Source: Acidobacteriota bacterium | Lineage (GTDB): Bacteria; Acidobacteriota; Terriglobia; Bryobacterales; Bryobacteraceae | Reading direction: 5' to 3' | DNA length: 64,000 nucleotides | Assembly (NCBI GenBank): GCA_018268715.1 | Contig: JAFDVZ010000009.1 | Location: 1 to 64,000 of the forward strand | Part shown: one piece after another, positions 9,611-18,074 of the stretch | Layout: every line of letters begins with the position of its first letter | Numbering within the stretch: position 1 is the stretch's first letter | Made by a program: the position numbers and the translations under genes | The notes under the pieces: model-generated | The model's database searches: none | The model's input: only the letters and a program-made list of their open reading frames with translations | What the model was told of the DNA's origin: nothing

Positions 9611-9790
9611 ATGACAGATTGGAAAGCCGTGGCCCACGCGTTGGGCCTGAACATCCCTGAAGAAGACCTGGCGCGCGCCGTCGGCCCGCTCGGCGCGCTC
9701 GAGACCGCATTCGCGAGAGCCGCCGCGCGCCTGGAGCCGGGGGTCGAAATGGCCTCCGTATTCAATCCGTCGCCGGAGGACGGTCAGTGA
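9611..9790 (+). CDS. AtzG-like small subunit (DUF4089 type) of an amidase
   Basis: 59 residues from the ATG at 9611 (a TTG at 9599 is also in frame). The sequence follows the AtzG/DUF4089 pattern: a helix with LGLNIPEE, a second amphipathic helix with GALETAFARAAARLEP, and a short VFNPSPED tail. AtzG is the GatC-like partner of the hydrolase AtzE, which needs it to fold. The stop overlaps the GTG of the amidase (GTGA), as expected for a co-translated heterodimer. The assignment rests on pattern and context, since a 59-residue protein gives limited signal. Confidence 0.7.
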   Translation: MTDWKAVAHALGLNIPEEDLARAVGPLGALETAFARAAARLEPGVEMASVFNPSPEDGQ

Positions 9791-11151
9791 TCGCCGAACT
9801 CAGCGAGGCGCTGCGGCACAAGGAGGCAACATGCGCCTCGCTGACGCGCACCGCGCTCGAGCGCATCGAGGAAGAACAGCCCCGCCTGAACGCCTTCATC
9901 ACCGTGATGGCGGATTCGGCGCAGGCTCGGGCGGTTGAGTTGGATCGGGAATTGGCCGCCGGGCGGGATCGCGGTCCGCTGCACGGGATTCCCGTGGCGC
10001 TCAAAGACCTCGTTCACGTGCGTGGCGTGCGAACAACCGGCGGATCGCTTGTATATAAGGATTACGTCGCGGCGGAGACCGCGGAGGTTGCGCGCCGGCT
10101 GGAGGAAGCGGGCGCGGTGATCGTGGGCAAGGCCGGATTGCACGAACTGGCCTATGGGATAACGTCGAATAATCCGCACTTCGGCGCCATACGCAATCCC
10201 AGGGACGTCAGCCGCATTCCCGGTGGATCGAGCGGCGGATCCGGCGCCGCCGTCGCGGCCGGCATCGTACCCATGGCGATCGGGACCGATACGGGCGGAT
10301 CCATCCGTATCCCCGCGTCGTTTTGCGGATGCGTCGGGCTGAAGCCAACCTACGGGCGTGTGAGCAAGCGGGGCGTGTTGCCGCTCGGCTATTCGCTGGA
10401 TCACATCGGCCCGCTGGCGGCCACGGTGGATGACGCGGCGATCACCCTGGACGCCATCGCGGGCCACGACCCCCATGATCCGACCACAACGCGGCGACCA
10501 GTGGAAGCCTATCGGCCTGGCGCCGTCACGAGCTTACGTGGGTTCCGCGTTGGCCGCCCGAATCAGTACTACTTTGACCGACTGGCGCCCGCTGTCGCCG
10601 CGCGGATCGCTCGGGCGTTTGAGGTCGCCGCAGGGCTGGGAGCTGCGATCGTTCCATTGGAACTGCCCGATGTCGAGGAGTGGAACGCCACGTCGAGGAC
10701 GATCCTGCTGGCTGAGGCGTCTGCGGCGCTCGAGCCACATCTGCATCGCAGAGACCTGTTTTCCGTCGAGGCATTGGCGCTGTTCGACCAGGGCCGCCTG
10801 TTGCCCGCCACGATGTACGTACAGGCGCAGCGGGCGCGCACCATGATGCTCGGCGCCTTGCGCGGGGTCTGGCGTCAGGTGGATTGCTTCTTCACTCCGG
10901 CTACGCCCACTACTGCGCCACTGATCGGCGCGACTACGATTGAGGTGGGTGGGGCCAGGGAGGATGTCCGTCTGGTCTCCACCCGGTTCGCGCGGGCGAT
11001 CAACTTGCTCGGGTTGCCAGCGCTGGCGTTGCCCTGCGGGACGGATGCGGCAGGGCTGCCGGTTGGACTTCAAATCGTCGCCCCGGCGTTCGGCGAGCGA
11101 AACCTGTTGCGGGTTGGCGCGGCGCTGGAAGTGGCCGTCGCACGGGGATAG
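9787..11151 (+). CDS. Amidase signature enzyme, AtzE/GatA-like
   Basis: 454 residues with a GTG start inside the stop of the AtzG-like gene. The Ser-cisSer-Lys triad of amidases is complete: Lys73 in [10 protein letters not shown], a Ser in PGGSSGGSG (about 148-149) and Ser172 in [11 protein letters not shown]. Amidase signature enzymes hydrolyse amides. GatA works in tRNA amidation with GatB and GatC, and AtzE hydrolyses carboxybiuret-type amides with AtzG. Because a small AtzG-like partner is fused in the operon and no gatB is present, an AtzE-like amide or ureide hydrolase is favoured over GatA. The substrate is not known. Confidence 0.85.
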   Translation: MIAELSEALRHKEATCASLTRTALERIEEEQPRLNAFITVMADSAQARAVELDRELAAGRDRGPLHGIPVALKDLVHVRGVRTTGGSLVYKDYVAAETAEVARRLEEAGAVIVGKAGLHELAYGITSNNPHFGAIRNPRDVSRIPGGSSGGSGAAVAAGIVPMAIGTDTGGSIRIPASFCGCVGLKPTYGRVSKRGVLPLGYSLDHIGPLAATVDDAAITLDAIAGHDPHDPTTTRRPVEAYRPGAVTSLRGFRVGRPNQYYFDRLAPAVAARIARAFEVAAGLGAAIVPLELPDVEEWNATSRTILLAEASAALEPHLHRRDLFSVEALALFDQGRLLPATMYVQAQRARTMMLGALRGVWRQVDCFFTPATPTTAPLIGATTIEVGGAREDVRLVSTRFARAINLLGLPALALPCGTDAAGLPVGLQIVAPAFGERNLLRVGAALEVAVARG

Positions 11152-11238
11152 TATCAGCACTCCCGGTGAGTCCGATGGAATACTCACCTAGTACCTAATT
11201 GAGTCGGGGAGAAGCGCCGATGGTTCCTTGAGGCCATC

Positions 11239-11877
11239 TTGCCGGATACCTGCTCAGTCTACGTCTGCGACCAGCAGCCCATCATTATTGAAGGGGTTCG
11301 CCACGTGTTGGAGTGCGCCGCGGAGTTCTCCTTCGCGGGCGGTTGCCTTCTGCTCGCTGGCGCGCGTGACCCGATTCGCGAGAGCAGGCCGGACATCGTT
11401 CTGCTGGACCACTCCTACGGGATTCAAGCGATCGGCCCGTTCATCGAAGAGTTGAAGGGAGGCGGGCGCCCACACTTCGTACTTTGGGTGGTGGATTACG
11501 ATCAAGGCGAGTGCCTTCGGGCGCTCCACGCCGGTGCGCGGGCAGTCCTTAAGAAGACGGCTCCGATTTCGACGCTGATCGCGTGCTTGCGGACCGTCGC
11601 CGCGGGGACCGTGTGGCTGGAGGAGTCGGCTCTTCCGGCGGTCAGAGCCCAATACCGCCGGCTGTCGCAACCGCGGATCAGTCAACGGGAGCACGACATC
11701 ATCGCCTGCGTCCGCCGCGGACTGTTGAATCGCGAAATCGCTGCTGAGTTGGGAATCACGCCGGGGACCGTCAAGGTACATTTGATGCATATCTTCGAGA
11801 AGACCGGCGTCAAGGACCGTCACGAACTGGCGCTGTGGGCTCGCGTGAACGAACGGTATAAGACGGCGGGCGCCTAG
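11239..11877 (+). CDS. LuxR/NarL-type response regulator
   Basis: 212 residues from a TTG start at 11239, which I accept because the receiver domain begins at once. Residues 1-120 look like a receiver: Asp53-type phosphoacceptor in PDIVLLDHSYG and the conserved Lys in AVLKKTAP. The first acidic pair is reduced to CDQQP, with only one Asp, which may weaken Mg binding. The C-terminal HTH (about 143-205) has the LuxR pattern ISQREHDIIACVRRG, NREIAAELGITPGTVKVHL and the final KTGVKDRHEL. It should bind DNA as a dimer. No histidine kinase is adjacent. It lies 55 bases upstream of a large membrane protein gene. Confidence 0.85.
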   Translation: MPDTCSVYVCDQQPIIIEGVRHVLECAAEFSFAGGCLLLAGARDPIRESRPDIVLLDHSYGIQAIGPFIEELKGGGRPHFVLWVVDYDQGECLRALHAGARAVLKKTAPISTLIACLRTVAAGTVWLEESALPAVRAQYRRLSQPRISQREHDIIACVRRGLLNREIAAELGITPGTVKVHLMHIFEKTGVKDRHELALWARVNERYKTAGA

Positions 11878-11932
11878 TGTTCGCCCTGTAGTCCGGCGCC
11901 TGAACTGCCGAATAGTGGATGGGTAGCAAAGC

Positions 11933-13510
11933 TTGTCCACCATCCCCCAGACGCTTGAACCGGGCCCGTTGGGCGCCACGCCGCCCGACGCGCTGTCCAG
12001 GGCGACGTCCCACCCGATTGGGCGTTGGCTGACGCCATCTTTGTCAGATCTGCTCTTTATCGCCTTCTTCGTATGGCTGTTCGTGGCCGGCGGCGATGGT
12101 TGGCGAGGACTGCTCCTCGATGGCGACACCGGGTGGCATATCCGGACGGGTGAGTACATCCTCGACCATGGATCAGTGCCACGAGTGGATTTGTTCTCCT
12201 TCACGAAGCCTGGCGCTCAGTGGTACGCGTGGGAGTGGCTGTCGGACGTCGCGCTCGCGCTGCTGCATCGCGCTTTTGGGTTGAAGGGAGTCGTCTTCGC
12301 GGCGGGTGTGATTATCGCCGCTTGGCCTGTGCTATTGCTTCGTCAGGCGTTGTGGCGAGGTTCGCATCCCTGGCTGGCGTTGGCGGTGACGTTGCCTGGC
12401 ATCGGGGCGGCGTCGATCCATTTTCTCGCAAGGCCTCACATTCTGACCCTAGCATTCGCCACGATTTCGGTTTGGATGATCGAGTCCGACCTGGCGAAGC
12501 CCCGTTGGAGCGTCTGGCTGTTGGTCCCGCTGACGGTTCTGTGGGCGAATACTCACGGCGCGTTTGTAGTCCTTATCTTGCTCTTAGGGTTAACAGCGAT
12601 AGGCGCCGTGGCCGAGGCTTGGGGCGGAGTTCGGTCCTGGGGCGCGGCCGTGCGCTACTCAGTGTTGACCGTCGCTTGTGGATCCGCCTCCATCCTGAAT
12701 CCGTACGGACTGCGCTTGCACGAGCACATTGCGGGGTACCTGCGATCGGACTGGATTCGGAATGTGGTCCAGGAGTTCAGGGCCCCCGATTTTCGGTCTG
12801 AGAGCCAACTGCAGTTCGAGGCCCTATTGATCATCGGCGTGGCGGTTGCGGCGATCCTCGCGTCGCGGAAGCGTTTTGTTCACGCGCTGTGGATTCTGGT
12901 TTTCGGGCACCTGGCTCTGACCTCGCTCCGTCACGCGCCGGTCTATATAGCCGTTGTCGCACCGGTGCTTGCACAGGCTGGAACCGAACTTTGGAGGTCG
13001 GCGGTCTCGCGGTCGGGGCCAAATTCGGCCGCCGCGATCCTGGACCGTATTGGACTCGACTCGGCACACGCGTATCGGCGCACCAGTCTGTGGATTCCTC
13101 TCTTCCTCGCCGGATATCTATTGCTCGCAAGCGCCGCCGTCTGGCCTCAGGATTTCCCTGCCCTGAACTTCCCGACACGGATGGCTCAACGGTATTCGGA
13201 CCTCATTTCAAGAAGTCGAGTGTTGACGGTCGATCAATGGGGCGACTACCTGATCTATCGGTTCTATCCCCGTCAACGAGTGTTTGCGGATGGCCGTAGC
13301 GACTTCTATGGACCAGAAATTGGCGGGGAATATATCCGCGCTGTCGAAGGGGACTACCGTTGGCGGGACACACTTAACCGTTACGCCGTGGAGGTTGTTC
13401 TAGCCCCGCCAACATGGGCGCTTTCAACGATTCTCAAGAGCGACGGCGGCTGGCGCGTGGTGGCGGACGACGGCTCGGCCGTTCTATTTGTGAGGGCGGC
13501 ACGGAGGTAG
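11933..13510 (+). CDS. Polytopic membrane protein of unknown function
   Basis: 525 residues from a TTG at 11933; earlier in-frame codons are blocked by a stop. There are about nine to ten hydrophobic segments, starting with LLFIAFFVWLFVAGG, then a periplasmic loop with LDGDTGWHIRTGEYI and a long C-terminal soluble part (about 415-525) containing VDQWGDYLIYRFYPRQRVFADGRSDFYG. The early Asp/His-rich loop after TM1 and the overall plan resemble GT-C type membrane glycosyltransferase-like proteins found in Acidobacteria and Planctomycetes, but I see no decisive motif. It may be co-transcribed with the response regulator upstream. Confidence 0.7.
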   Translation: MSTIPQTLEPGPLGATPPDALSRATSHPIGRWLTPSLSDLLFIAFFVWLFVAGGDGWRGLLLDGDTGWHIRTGEYILDHGSVPRVDLFSFTKPGAQWYAWEWLSDVALALLHRAFGLKGVVFAAGVIIAAWPVLLLRQALWRGSHPWLALAVTLPGIGAASIHFLARPHILTLAFATISVWMIESDLAKPRWSVWLLVPLTVLWANTHGAFVVLILLLGLTAIGAVAEAWGGVRSWGAAVRYSVLTVACGSASILNPYGLRLHEHIAGYLRSDWIRNVVQEFRAPDFRSESQLQFEALLIIGVAVAAILASRKRFVHALWILVFGHLALTSLRHAPVYIAVVAPVLAQAGTELWRSAVSRSGPNSAAAILDRIGLDSAHAYRRTSLWIPLFLAGYLLLASAAVWPQDFPALNFPTRMAQRYSDLISRSRVLTVDQWGDYLIYRFYPRQRVFADGRSDFYGPEIGGEYIRAVEGDYRWRDTLNRYAVEVVLAPPTWALSTILKSDGGWRVVADDGSAVLFVRAARR

Positions 13511-13762
13511 TTGCGTTGGTCGTGAGCGGCGTAGGGGAACGCTCGTACCAGGCGCCCCGGTGAAAACGACTGGTCTATGGCAAACCGGTACTAACTTCTT
13601 TGCAAAGCACACCGATAAGTATCCCAGGCGGTTTAAAACGTGCGCAAAGAACTACGTAGGACCCATGGCCTAAACCGGCGCGGTGGACAATCGGCGAGCG
13701 ATCTAAACGAGGGCCTAATGAAAAGCACCGAGTCCGCCGAACCTATATCAGGAGTGCAGCAG
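13511..13762. promoter_or_regulatory. Leader of the Tad operon with inverted repeats
   Basis: This 252-base gap precedes the Tad genes. It contains a 6-bp stem (13582-13587 with 13629-13634), an adjoining 5-bp stem allowing one wobble pair (13588-13592 with 13618-13622), and a perfect 10-base palindrome at 13598-13607. Short blocks GGCAAACC (13579) and GCAAAGC (13602) recall pieces of the c-di-GMP-I riboswitch, but the GNRA hairpin and the correct spacing are missing, so I do not call that class. A promoter or structured 5' leader is plausible. A good Shine-Dalgarno (AGGAG, 13750-13754) sits before the ATG at 13763. Confidence 0.35.
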
Positions 13763-14026
13763 ATGGCTATGTCGAGGATCAGCATTCAGCGAAAGACGGG
13801 CGGCAAGCCGCTCGGCGTCCGCGACGTGGCGCCGATCCCAATGGAGTGGATGGGTCCACCGGCGTGGCGCCTGCCCTCCGGCAAGGCATTGGCGGAATTC
13901 GCGCTCCAGGCCGGATTTCTGGCCCCTCTGCTGCTCGGTGACGGTCCGTTCTGGAAGCGAGGAGGAGCCCGTCAGGTCGAGCGTCGGCAGAAGCTGTCCG
14001 ACGACGGAGGCCGGATCGGTCAATGA
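13763..14026 (+). CDS. Small ORF at the head of the Tad operon, possible TadE-like remnant
   Basis: 87 residues. The ATG at 13763 has AGGAG eight bases upstream, and the stop overlaps the cpaA start (ATGA), so translation is likely. Residues 39-59 (SGKALAEFALQAGFLAPLLL) resemble the start of TadE pseudopilins, which carry a GQAxVEFAL motif before a hydrophobic helix. Here the hydrophobic part is short and is followed by a charged tail instead of the TadE domain. It could be a diverged or truncated TadE, or an unrelated protein. No Flp pilin motif (GxxxxEYAL with a long helix) is present. The frame could start earlier, at 13718 or 13640. Confidence 0.45.
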   Translation: MAMSRISIQRKTGGKPLGVRDVAPIPMEWMGPPAWRLPSGKALAEFALQAGFLAPLLLGDGPFWKRGGARQVERRQKLSDDGGRIGQ

Positions 14027-14481
14027 CCATGCAAATGGCTGTCGCGATTTCGCTCGGTCTCGCTGCGGCGGTGGAGGATATCGCCCGACGCCGCATCTCG
14101 AACTGGATTCCGGTTGTCGCGCTGACCGCGGGTGTGGTCACGCTATCGATCGAGCGGGGGTGGCGCGGCGCGTTGTCATCGGTGGGCGGTGCGCTCGGAG
14201 GATTTCTTGTTTTCCTGATCTTCTACTGCCTTGGAGGGATGGGCGGGGGAGACGTGAAGTTGATGGCGGGATTGGGCGCGGTGGTTGGGGTTGAGCACCT
14301 GGTTGAAGCGGCGCTGTGGACGGCGGGTCTGGGCGGGTTGCTCGCGGGTCTTTGTGTGGCGCTGGCGGCGCTGAAGGGCTTGTGGAATGGAGCCTCGGGC
14401 GGTTCGCGCAGGGTCGAGTCGATTCCCTACGCGCCGGCAATCGCACTCGGAAGCTGGTTGGCGTTGTTGCCGAAGACCTGA
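14023..14481 (+). CDS. cpaA: Prepilin peptidase of the Tad system (CpaA/TadV)
   Basis: 152 residues, an inner-membrane A24 aspartic peptidase that cleaves prepilin leaders. The two catalytic aspartates are Asp19 (AVEDIARRRISN) and Asp77 (GGMGGGDVKLMA), the second in the GxGD motif. Five to six hydrophobic segments fit the short TadV form without the N-methyltransferase domain. It starts inside the stop of the preceding small ORF. Its presence implies that a prepilin substrate exists, although none is recognisable in this window. Confidence 0.9.
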   Translation: MTMQMAVAISLGLAAAVEDIARRRISNWIPVVALTAGVVTLSIERGWRGALSSVGGALGGFLVFLIFYCLGGMGGGDVKLMAGLGAVVGVEHLVEAALWTAGLGGLLAGLCVALAALKGLWNGASGGSRRVESIPYAPAIALGSWLALLPKT

Positions 14482-14537
14482 CGGAGTTCTGACCACGAGC
14501 TCAAAGCGAGAGCGACGGATGGAGCAGGAGTGAATCG

Positions 14538-15416
14538 ATGGATCGAAGATTTCTGACGGTGTTGGCCGTAAGTCTCGTGTTTGCGTTGGTCGTCTCGGCG
14601 ATCTTCTATCAGATCACCGCGCGGGCGGGCGGCAGTCCCAAACCCGCTCAGGCCGTTGAGATGAAGGACGTCGTCATCGCGGGCAAGCCGTTAGCCGTCG
14701 GGGTCACGATCAAACGCGAAGACCTCAAGGTCATTCAGGTTTCCAAGGACGCGTTTCCCAAGGGGGCTTTCGCCAAGGTGGAGGAAGTCATTGAACGCTC
14801 CGTCGTCAGCAACATTCTGGTGGACGAGCCGGTTATCGAAGGGCGTCTCGCCGCGCGTGGCAGCGGCCTCGGCCTTGCGCCGGTGATTCCGGTGGGTATG
14901 CGGGCTGTTTCAGTGAGAGTCAATGACGTCGCGGGGGTGGCAGGATTCGTGTTGCCCGGTATGCGCGTGGATGTGCTGGTCACCGGCCGTCCGCCATCGG
15001 CTGACGGCACCATAACAAAGACCTGTCTGCAAAACATCTTGGTGCTCTCGGCCGGGCAGACCATGCAGCCCGACACACGGGGACAGGCAATGCCGGCGCC
15101 CACCGTCACGCTGCTCGCCACTCCGGAACAGGCGGAAATTCTGACGCTCGCCAATTCCGAAGGCCATATTCAACTCGTTCTGCGAAACGGCAGCGATCAG
15201 GGCATTGAGTCCCCTCCTGGACGGGAAGTGAGCGAACTCTACGGCGCCAAGGCGCGTCGGCCGCAGGCTCCCCAGGGCGCCGAGGGAACTCCTCGGCAGC
15301 GTCCGGTCGCTGTCGCCGTCGCGCCCAAAGCCGCTCCCCCACCTCCGCCTCCGCCACCGGATCAGGTGGTCGTGATTCGGGGCAATCAGCGGACGGTTGA
15401 AGTGGTGGGCCACTAA
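14538..15416 (+). CDS. cpaB: Flp pilus assembly protein CpaB/RcpC
   Basis: 292 residues with an N-terminal membrane anchor (about 6-25). A SAF domain follows (about 42-105: VVIAGKPLAVGVTIKREDL and DEPVIEGRLAA), then the RcpC/CpaB domain with PVGMRAVSVRVNDVAGVAGFVLPGMRVDVLVTG. The C-terminal tail is Pro-rich with a run of eight prolines near residue 270 before VVVIRGNQRTVEVV. CpaB works in the periplasm with the secretin and modulates pilus assembly. The secretin gene follows by 16 bases. Confidence 0.93.
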   Translation: MDRRFLTVLAVSLVFALVVSAIFYQITARAGGSPKPAQAVEMKDVVIAGKPLAVGVTIKREDLKVIQVSKDAFPKGAFAKVEEVIERSVVSNILVDEPVIEGRLAARGSGLGLAPVIPVGMRAVSVRVNDVAGVAGFVLPGMRVDVLVTGRPPSADGTITKTCLQNILVLSAGQTMQPDTRGQAMPAPTVTLLATPEQAEILTLANSEGHIQLVLRNGSDQGIESPPGREVSELYGAKARRPQAPQGAEGTPRQRPVAVAVAPKAAPPPPPPPPDQVVVIRGNQRTVEVVGH

Positions 15417-15432
15417 CAGGCAGGAGCAAGGC

Positions 15433-16845
15433 ATGACTCGTTATCTGCGTACAGCCAGCATCGTTGCGACACTCGCAGGCCTCGCCGCCTTCACAGGCGT
15501 CGCCCTTCCCGCCCGGGCTCAGACCGGCGCGGAAGACCTGCGGCTCACCGTTGGAAAGAGCATTGTCATCGACTATCCCGGCGATGTCCGGCAGATCTCG
15601 ACGAGCAACCCCGAAATTGTGGATGCTAATCCGGTCACCACTCGTGAAGTGCTGGTTCATGGGAAGGGGATGGGCACCGCAACGCTCATTGTGTGGAACA
15701 AGTCCGGAGAGCGGACGTTCTACACGGTCACGGTGGAGGCGAACCTCGACCCGCTTCGCCGTTTGCTGCGCGAGACCTTCCCGAACGATGAGATTCACGT
15801 CCAGTCTTCGCGCGATTCAATCTCGCTCACCGGCGTTGTTTCATCGGCGCAGGTGGGCGAGCGGGCCACCGCGCTGGCTACTCCATTCGGAAAGACCGTC
15901 GTAAACAACCTTGCGCTCACCATCCCCCCCGTAGAGAAGCAGATTGTTTTGCGTGTGAAGTTCGCCGATCTCGACCGCCTTAAAGCGACACAATTTGGGG
16001 TCAACCTCTTCTCCCTCGGCGCGGGAAACACCTTGGGGCGAATCACAACTGGTCAATTCAACTCTGGCAATCTCGACATGGCCGACGGGGCCAAGCTCAC
16101 CATCGCCGATGCGCTAAACATCTTTGCGTTCCGCCCGGACTTGAATCTCGGCGCTTTTATCAAGGCGCTGCAGTCCGAGAGCATCCTGCAGATTCTGGCT
16201 GAGCCGAACCTTGTGACGACCAACGGCAAAGAAGCATCTTTCCTGGTTGGCGGGGAATTCCCGGTGCCGGTAATCCAGGGTGGCTCAAACGCCGGCGGCG
16301 TGACCGTGCAATTCCGCGAATTCGGCATCCGTTTGCTGTTCACGCCAATGGTGACTCAGAACAAGACGATCAAGCTCCACATCCGGCAGGAAGTCTCTAC
16401 CCTGGACCTCAACAACGCCGTCACGCTGAACGGGTTCACCATCCCCGCTCTCGCCACTCGCCGCGCCGAAACCGATGTCGAACTCGCGGAAGGACAGAGC
16501 TTCGTGGTAGCGGGCCTGCTGGATAACCGTGAAACGGAGAGCTACACGAAGCTTCCGGGCATCGGGAATGTTCCGATTCTCGGGTCTCTTTTCAAGTCCA
16601 AGGACGTTAAAGTAAGCCGGAGCGAACTCGTGATGCTCGTGTCGCCGGAAATCGCGCGCCCGATGCAGCCGGGCGAGAAGGCTCCGTTGCCGTATTTCCC
16701 ACGCGACTTTCTGGTCCGCGTGACCCCTCCTCCGCCGCCTCCAGCCGACGCGTCGGTAAATGCGCAGGCGCCACAGGCCCCTGCGGACGAAACCAAGAGC
16801 GGGTCTCATAAGCACTGGTATTCACTGAATAGGTTCGGCAAGTAA
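15433..16845 (+). CDS. cpaC: Tad/Flp secretin CpaC/RcpA
   Basis: 470 residues from the ATG at 15433, preceded by a GGAG Shine-Dalgarno; an upstream in-frame start at 15397 lies inside cpaB and is rejected. A signal peptide ends near ALPARAQ. The N-domain shows LTVGKSIVIDYPGDVRQI, a BON-like part follows, and the secretin core has AEPNLVTTNGKEASFLVGGEFPVP and the terminal DNRETESYTKLPGIGNVPILGSLFKS. It forms the outer-membrane channel of the Tad apparatus. The tail after about residue 440 is Pro/Ala-rich and ends with a basic stretch. Confidence 0.95.
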   Translation: MTRYLRTASIVATLAGLAAFTGVALPARAQTGAEDLRLTVGKSIVIDYPGDVRQISTSNPEIVDANPVTTREVLVHGKGMGTATLIVWNKSGERTFYTVTVEANLDPLRRLLRETFPNDEIHVQSSRDSISLTGVVSSAQVGERATALATPFGKTVVNNLALTIPPVEKQIVLRVKFADLDRLKATQFGVNLFSLGAGNTLGRITTGQFNSGNLDMADGAKLTIADALNIFAFRPDLNLGAFIKALQSESILQILAEPNLVTTNGKEASFLVGGEFPVPVIQGGSNAGGVTVQFREFGIRLLFTPMVTQNKTIKLHIRQEVSTLDLNNAVTLNGFTIPALATRRAETDVELAEGQSFVVAGLLDNRETESYTKLPGIGNVPILGSLFKSKDVKVSRSELVMLVSPEIARPMQPGEKAPLPYFPRDFLVRVTPPPPPPADASVNAQAPQAPADETKSGSHKHWYSLNRFGK

Positions 16846-16870
16846 GGAAAGCGGCATCGAAGGCGTGTCA

Positions 16871-18052
16871 ATGCAAGGATCCACGACAAATCGGGCGAGT
16901 TCGCTGAGCGCCATCCTGGTGGCGCCGGACCGCACTCTTGCATTCGACTTCGGCGAGGCCTGCGCCAAGGACGCCACGTTCGAAATCCTAATGGATCTCA
17001 AGAGCTATCCGTCGGAGCAGACCCTCGAGATTCGCGTTCGGCAACTGCAACCCGACGTCGCGCTCGTGGATGTGGCGTCGGACCCCATCGCGGCCTGCCA
17101 GATCATAGGGTATCTGGCGCGGCTGGACTCAGGTCCAAGCGTGGTAGCACTCGACGCCCGAAGCGACTCCGATAGCATCCTGAGGAGCCTGCGGGCCGGT
17201 GCGAGCGAGTACCTCTATGCGCCGTTCGACCCAGCGAACACGGCCGAGGCGGTGGTCCGCCTGCTTCGCCTTCGACGTTCCGACCCAGGTGGTGAACGGG
17301 AACTCGGGGCGGTTTGTGCGTTCTCGAGCGTGAAACCAGGATCTGGAGCCTCGACACTCGCCACACAGTGCGCCTTTGCTCTGAGACGATCGGGAGCGCG
17401 GCGTGTCCTGCTGTTTGATCTCGACCTGATGGGTGGAACCATTGGCTTCTACCTGAAACTAAACCACACCTTCTCGGCGCTCGACGCTCTTGAAGGGGCG
17501 GATCGCCTGAACGCCTCCAGTTGGACATCACGCATCGCCTCGGCGAACGGAGTCGACATCCTGCCGGCGCCGCTTGCGCCCTGGGCCGAGAACCTCGAGA
17601 TGACTCGGATCCAGGGAGTCATCGATTTCGCGCGTACGATGTACGACTGGGTGATCTGCGACCTCCCCGTCATCTTCCAACGTACGAGCCTAATGACGGT
17701 GCCCCAGGCTGACCGGGCGTTTCTGGTGTCAACCGCTGAATTGCCAAGCCTCAATCTGGCGCGGCGATCGGTGATCATGCTTGAACAGCTCGGATTTCCC
17801 AAGGAACGTTTCAACGTTGTGCTCAACCGTTTGAATCGCCGTGATGGTATTACCCGCGGTGACATGGAAAAACTCTTCAATTGCCCGGTGCAGGCGAGCG
17901 TCCCGAACGACTACTTCTCGCTCCACCGCGTCGTCACGCTCGGGCAGCCGCTTGCGGCTGACTGTGAGCTTGGCAAGTCAATCGAGAATCTGGCCGCCCG
18001 GATTGCCAGCGCCGCCGCGACGGGAAGAACGGCTCCGGCGTTGGACAAGTAG
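16871..18052 (+). CDS. cpaE: CpaE/TadZ-type pilus localisation ATPase
   Basis: 393 residues from the ATG at 16871, which has GAAGG seven bases upstream; a GTG at 16865 is possible. Residues 1-130 form an atypical receiver-like domain. The ParA/MinD ATPase part begins near 145 with a deviant Walker A, KPGSGASTLATQ, followed by LFDLDLMGGTIGFYL and VICDLPVIFQ. TadZ/CpaE places the Tad machine at the cell pole or nucleation site. It sits between the secretin and cpaF, the usual order. Confidence 0.9.
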   Translation: MQGSTTNRASSLSAILVAPDRTLAFDFGEACAKDATFEILMDLKSYPSEQTLEIRVRQLQPDVALVDVASDPIAACQIIGYLARLDSGPSVVALDARSDSDSILRSLRAGASEYLYAPFDPANTAEAVVRLLRLRRSDPGGERELGAVCAFSSVKPGSGASTLATQCAFALRRSGARRVLLFDLDLMGGTIGFYLKLNHTFSALDALEGADRLNASSWTSRIASANGVDILPAPLAPWAENLEMTRIQGVIDFARTMYDWVICDLPVIFQRTSLMTVPQADRAFLVSTAELPSLNLARRSVIMLEQLGFPKERFNVVLNRLNRRDGITRGDMEKLFNCPVQASVPNDYFSLHRVVTLGQPLAADCELGKSIENLAARIASAAATGRTAPALDK

Positions 18053-18074
18053 CGAGGAATAGAGTCGAATCACC

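Noticed and set aside
9532-9765. N-terminal extension of the acyl-CoA dehydrogenase frame
   Set aside because: The added 78 residues are low-complexity Arg/Ser-rich and overlap the AtzG-like gene; the enzyme domain starts at the ATG at 9531.
13579-13634. Calling a c-di-GMP-I riboswitch outright
   Set aside because: Only two short blocks match; the P2 GNRA hairpin and the spacing are absent, so it is kept only as a low-confidence leader.
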